From the NCBI GenBank assembly GCA_007693785.1, contig RECY01000039.1:1-64000 (forward strand): a stretch of DNA of 64,000 nt, in the 5' to 3' direction. The position numbers and the translations under genes are program-made. The notes below the pieces were generated by a model. It was not told the DNA's origin. It ran no database searches and was given only the letters and a program-made list of their open reading frames with translations. Source of the DNA: Phycisphaerales bacterium (GTDB lineage: Bacteria; Planctomycetota; Phycisphaerae; Phycisphaerales; UBA1924). Below, one piece after another: positions 1-10,700 of the stretch (its first letter is position 1; every line of letters starts with the position of its first letter).

Positions 1-284
1 GGGCCGGGCGCCGGGACCCCCGGGTGCCCCCGGGGCCCCCCCCCCCGGAGTTAAGGGGCGCCACGGGCCACCACCCCCCCCCGGGGACACGGCGGGAGGG
101 GAGGGAGGCGGACCCCCTCCGTCGGCTGCGCCGACACCTCCCCCGCAAGGGCGGGGGAGGGCGGGGAGAGAGAGCAAGGGGAAGAAGAAAAAGAAGAGGA
201 GGGGGCGTAGTCGGTTGATGGGCGTGCAGTTCTGGTGGGGTTTGGGGGGTGGGATGACCGATAACGACGTGTCAGGAGGACGCG
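1..284. other. Intergenic left edge, no gene seen
   Basis: No convincing reading frame. The first 110 bases carry long C and G runs (for example 11 to 12 consecutive C near 37-48), which are hard to sequence and may mark a contig end. The last bases hold a good ribosome binding site, AGGAGG at 274-279, for the gene starting at 285. Confidence 0.5.
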
Positions 285-1637
285 ATGGCACATGGGACGC
301 AGCGTGCGCAGTCGGCATTGGCTTCGGGCAGGGGATCGGCGGCCGTGATCGCCGAGCCCAAGCCGGGCGAGGCGGGTGACGCGGTGATCGAAGAGGTTTT
401 TCTCGCGCCGCGGGTGCTGGATCGTCGGGCGTTTGAGCAGTACGCCGAGGAGTTGAAGGGGCTGATCCGGTCGGCTTCGGCGGAGCAGCACGCGCTGGCT
501 GGGGCCGCGGGTGGGATCGGCGAGCTGCGTGAGTCCCTGCGCGAGGGCACGGGGCTGCTGCAGAAGAAGATCGAGGCGGCGGCGAAGCTGCTGCCGGGGC
601 TGGACGAGCGCCTGCGGGCGGCCGAGGCGCTGCTGAGCAAGGCGACCGATCAGGCGTCGCTCGCCGAGACAATCGAGCGCCGGATCGAGGCGGCGGTGAC
701 GGCCCGTGTCGAGGGGCTGGAGCAACGCCTGAGCGCGACGGTCGAGCGGCTGGAGGCGCGGGCGCTGGCGGCCGAGGCGAAGCTGGAGGCCGCGACGGCT
801 CGTCTGGAGCAGCTCGGCGAGGAAGCGGCGACGACGGCGGCGCGGAGCGCGGAGGCCGCGACGGGGCCTGTGATCGCGCGGGCCGAGGCCGCCGCGGCGA
901 CGCTGGAGCAGAAGGTCGCCTCGACCGAGCGAAAAGCGGGCGACCTGCAGGACCGGTTTGAGTCGCAGGGGGACGCGGCGCTGGCTTCGTTGGAAGCGAC
1001 GGGGCAGGCGGTGGCGTCGCGCCTTGCGGACCTGCACGCGGAGGCGGAGATGGCCGGGGCGGCGCTGGAGGCGCGGGCCGAGCGCGTAAGCGCGATGGCG
1101 AACGGTGCGGAGCTGGAGGCGGTGCGCGGGCTGCTCGAGCGGGCCGAGCGCCTCGTCGGGCGTCCGCTGGACGACGACTCAGGGGAAGAACCCGCGCCGG
1201 GGAGCCTGCTGGCGATCCTGTCGGAACTGGAATCGGCGGGCGCGATGAGCGATCGCCGGGCGTCGGAGCTGGCGTCGCTCGCGGAGCAGGGCGAGCGTGT
1301 GCGCGCGCTGCTGGTGGATGCGGTAACCGGGTCCGCCGAGAGCGTGGACGCGATCGAGCGCCGCCAGGAGGCGCTGATGCGCCGCGTGCGGGAGGTGGAG
1401 GACCGGTGCCGCGTGCTGGACAACGGGACCGAGGTGATCGACGAGAAGCTGGCGGAGGCGATGGAGCCGCGGATGGAGACGCTGCGTGTGCGCGTGGCGG
1501 AGGCGTCGTCGTGGCTATCGGGGCTGATCGATCGTGCGCACGAGGCGGCGCAGCTGCTGGCGATCGCGGTCGACGAGCAGCGGGATAGCGAGGCGTCGCG
1601 CCGGGACGACGGCGGCGCGTCCTCCTCGGCGGCATAA
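285..1637 (+). CDS. Predicted long coiled-coil protein, function unknown
   Basis: A 450-residue protein of Ala, Glu, Arg and Leu rich heptad-like sequence from about residue 45 to 430, with no membrane segment and no signal peptide visible, so probably a cytoplasmic coiled-coil scaffold. The tail is low-complexity (DDGGASSSAA). The start is well supported: AGGAGG lies six bases before the ATG. I recognise no catalytic motif. It stands alone and converges on the giant gene, sharing a bidirectional terminator at about 1.7 kb. Similar Ala/Glu/Arg coiled coils occur in chromosome-partition and polarity proteins, but nothing here proves such a role. Confidence 0.8.
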   Translation: MAHGTQRAQSALASGRGSAAVIAEPKPGEAGDAVIEEVFLAPRVLDRRAFEQYAEELKGLIRSASAEQHALAGAAGGIGELRESLREGTGLLQKKIEAAAKLLPGLDERLRAAEALLSKATDQASLAETIERRIEAAVTARVEGLEQRLSATVERLEARALAAEAKLEAATARLEQLGEEAATTAARSAEAATGPVIARAEAAAATLEQKVASTERKAGDLQDRFESQGDAALASLEATGQAVASRLADLHAEAEMAGAALEARAERVSAMANGAELEAVRGLLERAERLVGRPLDDDSGEEPAPGSLLAILSELESAGAMSDRRASELASLAEQGERVRALLVDAVTGSAESVDAIERRQEALMRRVREVEDRCRVLDNGTEVIDEKLAEAMEPRMETLRVRVAEASSWLSGLIDRAHEAAQLLAIAVDEQRDSEASRRDDGGASSSAA

Positions 1638-1688
1638 ACCTGGCCAACCCGGGCGCAGCCGCCCGCTGAAGACCAGAGCATCGAAATG

Positions 1689-1722
1689 AAAAGCCCCCGC
1701 GTGCACGCGGGGGCATTCTTTA
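1689..1722. terminator. Bidirectional intrinsic terminator
   Basis: A perfect 22-base palindrome at 1693-1714 (stem GCCCCCGCGTG) is flanked by AAATGAAAA on the left and ATTCTTTAT on the right, giving T-rich tracts in both directions. It sits exactly between the two convergent genes ending at 1637 and 1741. Confidence 0.85.
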
Positions 1723-1740
1723 TCTGCGTGTGTGATCGGC

Positions 1741-4700
1741 TTACGGCGTGGTCAGCAGCTTGTCGAGGAGCGAGCCGGAGGACTGGCGCCCGATGTAGAA
1801 CGCGGTGCGGCTGATCGAGTCGAACGGGTCGCTGAGGCGCCGGGCGACGCTGTCGATGTTGTAGCTGTTGCCGAGGCCCGGGACGGCGGTGACGCTGTTG
1901 GCGGCGAGGATGTCGCCGGTGAGCCCGAAGGGGTCGTTGGCGTTGAGTCGCAGCCCGAGGAGCTCGCCGACGCGCCGACCGACGGCCGCGGAGAGCGACT
2001 GGCTGAAGAGGGTGAGCCCGGTGGTACTGGGCGTGTAGCCGAGGGTGGCGAGGGAGGGGACAAAGACGACGGCCTCGTCGTTGGGATCGGTGTTGAGCGG
2101 GTCGGAGCGCTGGCTGTAGCCGTAGGGGTTGGTGAGGAAGTCGGCGAAGGGGTTGATGCCGAGGTCGGGGATGAAGTTGAAGCCGAAGCCGCTGAAGGGA
2201 TCGAAGTTGTCGGTGATGGGATCGACGCTGCCGGTGATGAAGACGGTGGAATAGTCCTGGAACTCGAAGTCGGCGGGATTGAAGCTGAAGCGGACGTCGA
2301 AGCCGGAGTCGCGGAAGACGGCGTCGAGGTTGCTGATGATGAGCTGCTGGACGAACTGCTCGATGGTGCGCCCGTCGGGGACGGTGCCGACGAAGCCGAG
2401 GGCGGCGAAGTTGAAGGCGTCGAGCTCGGTGGTGAGGCCGCCGGCCTCGAGCCAATCGACGGTGCCGCCCTGGAGCTCGATGAGGACGTTCTGGGATCGC
2501 GGGCCGCTGAAGGTGGAGCCGGGGAAGGTGACGATCTCGAGGGCGTAGTCGGTGTTGAACGCGCCCTGGACGTAGACGGCGTAGGTGGCGGGGTCCTGCC
2601 CGGGGAGGACGAACTCGATGAAGAAGTCGCCGTTGGCGTCGAACCCGTAGCGGTTGATGCCGTTGTCGGCGATGGTGAGGTTCGCCGGGCCGCCGTTGGG
2701 GCTGAAGTCGGTGGGCGCGAAGACGAGTTCGGCGTCTTCGACGGTCGTGGAGTTGGAGGTGTCGAAGAGGGCGAGGATGGCGTTGCCGACGAAGCTGAAG
2801 GAGTTTTCTTCGAGGACGAACCGCGAGCCGAGGTCGCCGCCGAACTCGGTGAGCTTGAGGGTGATGCGCATCCGTGTGCCGGGGTCGATGGGGTTGCGCC
2901 CGTTGAGGTGGTAGACGTCGAGGTCGGGGACGACGTCGTTGGGCACCCCGGCGAAGTTGGGGTTGCCGATCGCGCCGAGGACGGTGCTGGTGAGGACGCC
3001 GGTCTGCGGATCGCGGACGCTGGTGATGCCCTCGCTGTTGGTGCCGATGACGAAGGGGACGCCCTGCTCGTTGAACTGGACGCGGAAGGCGTAGTTCTCG
3101 CGGAAGACGACCTGGACGTCGTCGTCGGTGCCGAAGACGCCGTCGGGCCCGGCGAACTCGCTGAGCGGGGGCGCGTTGCGGACGATGTCGCCGTTGCCGG
3201 ACTCGGTGTCGGCGCTGAAGCCGGAGTTGCCGTCGTCGAAGACCTCGACGGTGAAGGTGTAGTTGCCGGTGGTGTTGAAGGCGAGGCCGGTATCGGCGAA
3301 GGGCGCGGGCCCGATGGCGTCGAAGGTGTCGAAGGAGTTGGCGACGCCGATGACGTAGGTGCCGGTCTCGAGGACGAGGTAGTTGTCGGTGAAGCTGGTG
3401 CCGTCGAACCCGACAGGGGCGCCGGGGAGTCGGCGGAGGGGCTCGTCGGCGCTAAAGCCGAAGAAGAGGTTGCCGTCGGTGTCGCTGATGAACCGGAGGG
3501 CGTCGGCGGCCGGGCCGGTGAGCGCGCCGAGGCGGAGGATCTGCCCGGCCTGAAGCGTGATGCTGTAGAGATCGACGTCCTCGATCGACTGGAAGAGGGA
3601 GGGGTCGGTGTCGGGGTGATCACCGAGGACGCCGCGAACGGTGAACGGCGTGTTCACGTCGGGCAGGCCGTCGGGCGAGTAGTTGTTGTCCATGACGACG
3701 TCGAGCGGGAAGGGCCCGTAGGCGTCGACGGTGATGGTGCGTCCGAGCGGATCGGTCACGTCGAAGAACTGCTGCTGGAGCCGGTCGCCGGCGTCGCCGA
3801 CGAAGTTGTCCTGGCTGAAGTTGTCGTTGGCTTCGACGACGCCGTCGCCGTCGCCGTCGAGGCGGGCGCCCTGATCGGCGGCCCGGAGGACGGCCTGATC
3901 GAGCTCGAAGCGGTAGACGCCGGGGCCCGCGAGGCCGTCGGTCTGCGGGAGGCTGCGCTCAGTAATGGCGCGGGCGAAGCGGACGCGGAGCTCGCGGTCG
4001 GCGGGGCTGTATTCGAGGAAGTAGTCCACGTCCTCGACGAGCGTGATGCGCTGGTTGCCGCGGACCTCGGTGACGGTGAGGGCCTGGCCGAGGGTGGCGG
4101 CGTTCATGTCCTGGTTGAAGATGATGCGCCCGGTGAAGACGGCCGAGGCGGAGGTGACGCGGAGATCGACGACCTGGATGGGCACGGGGGTGCGCTGGAG
4201 GTCGCGGATCTGGAAGTTGCCAGTGCTCTGCCCGGTCTGCTCGCCGATGCGGACGGGCCCGAGCGCGCCGGTGGAGGAGATGGCGTAGCTCTCGCTGAAG
4301 ACGTTGGAGCCGGTGCCGGTGCCGCCGATGTTGACCTCGCTGATGAGGCTGAGGCCCGGGGTGACCAGGTCGCTGGCGGTGTTGAAGAAGCCGTCGGACC
4401 CGCGGAGGCTGCCGGCGACGATGTTGCTCCGGAAGAAGTTGCCGCCGATGTTGATCGGGGCGTTGGCGAAGCCGGCGCGAACGGAGTCGTTGCCGGCGCC
4501 GGAGACGCTGTCGAAGTCGGCCTCGCGCCCGAGATTGACGCCGAACATGATGGCGGTGTTGGTCGAGTCGCCGACGACGTCGATGCCGTCGTTGAGGCTG
4601 TTGGTGATCGCGAGCCGCGTGTTGCGGAGGCTGTTGGTGGAGAACTGCCCGAGGCTGCCGGAGATCTGGATGAGCGCGACGTCGGTCTGCCCGGCGATGA

Positions 4701-7700
4701 TGACGCGTCCGACGGTGCCCTCGCTGAAGAGTCGCCCGCGGAAGTCGCCGTTGATGTTGATCGCGGCGGAGGAGACGATCTCGATCGCGCTGGGCCCGCG
4801 GCTGTCGAAGACGGCCGAGGCGAACGCGCCGTTGACGTTGAGCGTCGCGATGTTGGGCCCGCTGATGGTGCCGGCGAGGAAGGACCCGAGGCTGACGGTG
4901 GTGGCGTGCTCGCCGACGGTGAGGTTGCCGGTGCCGGTCCAGGGCCCGGTGACCTCGACATTCTGGACGTAGGCGTCGATGTAGATGTTGCTGTCGCCGC
5001 TGAGCGCGCCCTCGACGCGGATCAGGCCGATCGAGGCGTCGTTGACGCCGACGATGCGGAAGTTGGTGAGCTGCGCGGTGTCGCCGGTCGCGGTGACGCG
5101 GAGCTCGCTGGCGAAGTTGGTGTTGCGGAAGATGACGCGTCGCCCGATCTCGTCCCAGACCGCCTCGCCGGGGCCGGTGAAGGCGACGGTGGCGGCCTCG
5201 CCGGCGCCGAGGTCGATGTTCAGCGTCCCGCCGGAGGGGATGTTGGTCCCGACGAACGGGGCGTTGGCGTTGGGGTGATCGATGAGCGCGGGGCTGGCGG
5301 TGTTGAAGCGTGCGTCGGCGGCGAGCGCGTCGCCGAAGGCGTCGCTGACCACGCTCGTGCTGACGACGTTGGCGGCGTTGATCGCGCCGACGAAGCTGAC
5401 GCCGGGGCGGGCCAGGTCGTCCGCAGTGCCGTAGAGCCCGTCCGCGCCCGCGCTGACGCCCGCGGCGACAACGCTGTTGGCGATGCTGCCGGCCTCGATG
5501 CTGTAGATCTTGCCGCTCTTGCCCTGGTCGGCGTTGGCGCCGACGCCGCCCGGCCGCCCGTTGGCCCCGAAGCCCGTGACGCCCGCGAGGATGTAGGCGC
5601 GATCGATCGAGCCGGTGACGCGGATCTCGAAGATCGAATCGGCGGCGTTGATGACCGTCGGGATCCCGCCGGTCAGGCTGTCGGCCGTGATGCTCCCGTT
5701 GATCCAGATCGTGCCGATGGCGCGCCCGGCGGAGACGAAGGCCTCGAACATCGAGCCGTTGGAGGTGAAGATGCCGCCGATGTTCTGCCCGGCGGTGATG
5801 CGCGGCCCGTTGATGCCGCTGGTGGCGATCACCCCGGGCGGGAGCTGGTTGCGGGTGGCGCTGAAGGGCGTGAAGGCGGAGCGGTTGGGGTTGACGCCGA
5901 TGTCGCCGAAGATCCCGTCGTCGTCGGCGAAGACGCCGATGGCGCGGATCGTGTAGTCGGCGTGGATGTTGCCGTAAAGGTTTCCGCGGTCGATGCGGAT
6001 CTCGTCGATGGAGCCGGCCTCGGCGGTGATGGAGGCGCGGGGGAGGAGGGAGCCGTCGACGATCCCGACGCGCTGGATGCCGCCGGCATGGCTGATGATG
6101 CGTCCGCCGAAGTCGCCGATGATGATGACGGTGTTGATGCTGCCGCTGGCGACGATGTTGGGCGAGCCGATGACCGAGTTGCCCGGGAGGTTGGGCGCGA
6201 AGCCCGAAGCGTTGATGCCGATGGTGCCGGTGAGGTTGCCGCCGATGCGGATGTCGGAGTAGAGCTGCCCGCCGACGGTGACGTCCTGAAGGTTGTCGCG
6301 GAGGACGATCGAGTTGGTGACGGTCCGGCTCCCGAGGTTGCCCCCGGCGGAGATGGTGTTGACGCGTGCCGAGATGTCGGCGTCGAGCTCCATATCGCGT
6401 GCGGCGCGGATCTCGTTGACCGTGCCGCGGGCGGTGGTCGTCGTGAGACGGAGGCGGACGTCGCTCCCGGTGGACTCGACGCGCCCGACGGGCCCGGCGG
6501 AGTTGAGCACGCCGCTGAGCAGGCCCGGGGTGACGAGCGTGTCGAGCCGCCCGTCGGGCCCGGCGATGCTGATGACGGCGTTGCGGATCGCGACGTTGGC
6601 GCGGATCTCGAGGGCCGGCCCGCTGACGGTGATGGTGCTGGCGCTGAGCGTGGTGCCGACCTCGAAGCGGTTGACCGAGCCGAAGGTGAACTCGGAGCCG
6701 CCGACGGAGCCGGTGGTGAGGATGGTGTTGGCGTTGTTGGCGATGCCGAAGGTGCTCCGCGCGATGTTGCGGGCCTCGATGCGGTCGGTGAGGCGCCCGA
6801 CGACGGTGACGTCCAGGTCGAGGATGTCGCCGTTGTTGAGCGTGCGCAGCGTGGTCATGTTCCGACCGGCGTTGATGACGTTGAGACGCGTCTCGGTGAT
6901 CGCGCCGGCGAGGGTGCTGTTGCGGAAGTTGCTCGCCTCGATCAGCAGGGCGTCGCTGAGCGTGTCGATCGCCGAGGCGTCAAAGTCGCCGTTGGTCAGG
7001 CGGAAGCTGTTGAGCGTGAAGGTGCTGATGGTCGAGAAGCGGAAGTCGGCGTTGAGCCCGACGAGGTTGTTGACCACGCCGGAGACGATGTTCGAGTCAT
7101 CGACCGCGGTGTTGGCGCTCCAGAACGCGTGGAGCGTGGAGGTGTTGATGAAGGCGTTGACGAAATCCCCGCCGGAGCGGACCTCGATCCGGTCGATGCC
7201 CTGGACGCCGAAGGTCCCGTCGCTGTTGAGCGTGAGCCCGTCGCTGTTGAACGCGGCGATCACGCCCGAGATGTTCGAGCCCGGCACGTCGGCGAGCACC
7301 AGGCGGATGTCGTCGTCGGCGAAGATGCCGGCCTCGGCGAGCGGGCCGTTGCCCGGCCCCAGCAGCCCGTCGCCCACGTTCACGCTGTTGATGATGTGGG
7401 CGTAGATCGAGCCCACGATCCCGTGGAACTCGCCCTGCGGCGTCGTGCGGTTCGCGTTCGCGATGACACTGGTCACCTCGGTCCCCGCGCCGCCCTGGAG
7501 AATGACGTCGCCGATGGAGCCGTTGGCCGACACCAGGCTGACAAAGCCGGTGCGGATGACCGCCCCGTTGAGATACGGCGTGAACGGCGCGCCGTGATCG
7601 TCCGCGAAGCCGCTCGCACCCGGGATCGCGCGGAGTGGGCGATAGGTTCCGCCGTTCCAGAACTGCATCGAATCGGCCGCGATCCCGAGCGGGCCGTCGA

Positions 7701-10700
7701 CCGCGGTCTGGAGCCCGCTGGCGATGCCCAGGAACGGCCCGATGTGCTTCGGCGCCACCGAGGGCAGGCGGGTCGAACCGAGGTTGCCGCTGACGGTGAT
7801 GCGGTTGATGCCGACCACGTCGATCGCGACGATATCGCCGCCGGGCGTGATGTTCTCGATGAAGGTGAAGGCTTCGCCGCCGGTCTGGCGGACGCGCCAG
7901 ACGTCGATCTCGTTGGTCCCGTCGATGCGGATGCTGGCGCCCTCGGAGGCGTCGGTGATGTTGATCTGCCCGATGCTGATAGTGTCGCCGACGGGCCCGA
8001 GGCTCGTGATGTCCAGGCGGAACCCGCCCGAGAGGTCGATATCGATCCGAGCGACCGCGACGCCCTGCGAGCCGTTGATCGGCAGGACGCGGACCTGCCC
8101 GAAGTTGAAGCCCGCGGGGGCGCCGACGACGCTGATCCGGACGCGCCCGCCCGCGTCGTCCACGAACTCGAGCGGCTGCCCGCCGACGATCGGGAACGTC
8201 GCGTTGATGCTCGAGCCGATCGACACCTGGGGGAAGTCGACGAAACGGATATCCGAGCCCGGTCCGAGGTTGAAGATGCTCGCCGCGGTCCCGCCGAAGA
8301 TGCCCGGCGTGGTGCCGTTGACGTCCGTCTCGTTCTCAAGATCCTGGCTGATGACAAACCCGCCGACGACCGACCCGGGCGCGGTGTTGACGCGGAAGAT
8401 GTTGGCGTTGACGTGCGAGCCGACGCGGATGAAGCCGATATCGCCGGTGCCGTCGCCCAGCCCGGTGTTGATCACGAACGGCAGGCCGGGGATCGTGTCC
8501 GGGTCCGAGTCCTGCCCGAGCCCGATGGCGCCACGGATATCGAAGAAGCCCGCGGCCCCATCGACGTTGAACGTGATCCCCCAGACGTCGCCCTCGAGCC
8601 CGTCGTTGGTCGCGCCCGCCAGCGGGTTCAGGCCCGTCACGACGTGCCCGAGGTCCCCCCCGACGAAGAAGCGGATGCCCTGCCCGGCGCCCTCGATATC
8701 CCCGCCGGCCGTGACGCTGTAGAGGTTGCCCGCGACGCTGAACGACCCGCGGGTGAAGGCGATCGCGTCGTCGTCGTTGCTGAGGTTGGTGTTGATGAAC
8801 TCGAGCGGGCTGGCGAAGTCGCGGGAGCCGTCGAGGTAGGAGGTCCCGACGCGGACGTCGCCCATGCTGCCGTTGCGGACGTTGACGTTGGTGACGCCGC
8901 CGGTCGGGACGTTGCCCCCGACGCCGACGCGATAGGAGCCGAAGGTGACCGGCGCCATCCCGTTGATGAGCACCTGGTAGGCGATGTCGCCGATGACGCC
9001 CGCCTCGCCGAAGACCCCGCCGATCGGGCCCGACGGGCCGATGTCGAGGTAGAACGTCCCGTCGTGCGGGGCGACGAAGCGGACCTGCCCGCGCGAGCCG
9101 AGGCGGGCCGTGGTGTCCGGGCCCTGGAGCGCCGCGAGCGTGCGCCCGTCCACGTCGAGGACGCGGACGTTGAAGAACGCGGGCGCGTCGATCTCGATGA
9201 TGATCTCGCGTCCCTTGGCGGCCGGGAAGGCGTACACGTCCGAAAGATCCTCGGCGCTGGTGACCGGGTTCGCCCCGCCCAGCGTGCCGAAGATCTGCAC
9301 GCTCGTGCCCGCGTTGCCGACGTACTCGGCCGAGAGGAACGCGTCATTCGCGAACAGCGTGTTCCCGAACATCACGTCGAAGCGACCGTCCAGATCCGGG
9401 CCCTCGGAGAGCGCCTGCATCACCGCGGCCTCGTCGGACTCCAGCGAGATCGGGATCGTCCGCTCACGCTCGAAATACACGCGGACGTCGCGCGCCGGCA
9501 CGTTGTCCGGGTCGGTCAGGTCGCCGTTGACAGTGATATCCACCGCGGAGCGCCCCGCGACCAGATATTCCCCGATCGTCCGCCCGATGGTGATCCGCGA
9601 GCCCGTCGCAAAAATGCCCTCGACCACGCCCGCGGGCAGGTCCACGCCCGGGTCGTCCTGCCAGACGCCCGCGTCGCCGCCGACGATGATGTCCCGCACG
9701 TCGCCCGCGAAGTCGAGCGACCCGAGCAACACGCCCGCGCTGAACGTCCCCACCGTGCCGGTGAAGCGGCTCGACCCGTGGACAAACCCGAAGATGTCCA
9801 CCCGACCGATGTTCGAGCCGCCCTCGACGAACACGCCCTGATCGGCACGGTTGAACCCGCTCGTCACCGCCTGCCCGATGTTGATCCCCGGGGCGACACC
9901 CTCCGGGTTGTAATTGCCCAAGGGGCGGACCCACGGCGAGCCGATGACCACCGACCCGCCGGACTCCGGCAGGCCCGAGACCGCGAACGTGTCGTCAGCG
10001 GGGAGCGCGCGGAACCCGAAGCCGCTCTCCCCTTCGAGACGGTCGATCTCCCCGACCACGCTCTCGGTGAGATTGAACACCAGCGTGTTGTCTTCTTCCT
10101 CGATCAACCCCCCGATCATCGTCAGGCTCGAGCTGGCGTTGGTCCCGTTGATCACGATCCGGCCGATGCCGTCGTTGATGTTCGGCACGCCGTTGCGTTC
10201 CGGGTCGGCGATGATGAAGTCCGTACCCGGGATCGCCCCGATGAAGAGCGTGAGCTCGATCGGGCGGTTGTACAGGTCGTACATCTCGATCGTCGCGCCC
10301 GCCGGTGCGCGGAAGGTGAACCGCACGCCGTGGACACGATCGCCCAGCACCTGCGCGAACGGATTTTCGATCACCTCGTACTCGACGTTGTCGATCGTGA
10401 AGGTGTTCGTCGCGCCGCCGCTGACTTTGCGGAACCGGACTTCATCAAAGAACTCGTTCTGCGGGTCGCCGGTCACGAAGTTGAACAGGCCCGTCCCGCC
10501 CACGCCCGTCGTGTTCAGGTCGCGCAGCGATTGGCCGGTATACGACGCGACGATCTGCCCCTGGAACAACAGTTCCACGACCGTGTTGTCCGTGTCCAGC
10601 GGCTGCGCCGTCAGACCCCCAGACCCGATCGACATCCGCATCGAATTGACCGGCAGGAACACGCCCGGGTTGTCCTCCACCGACGGGCGGATGCTGAGCT

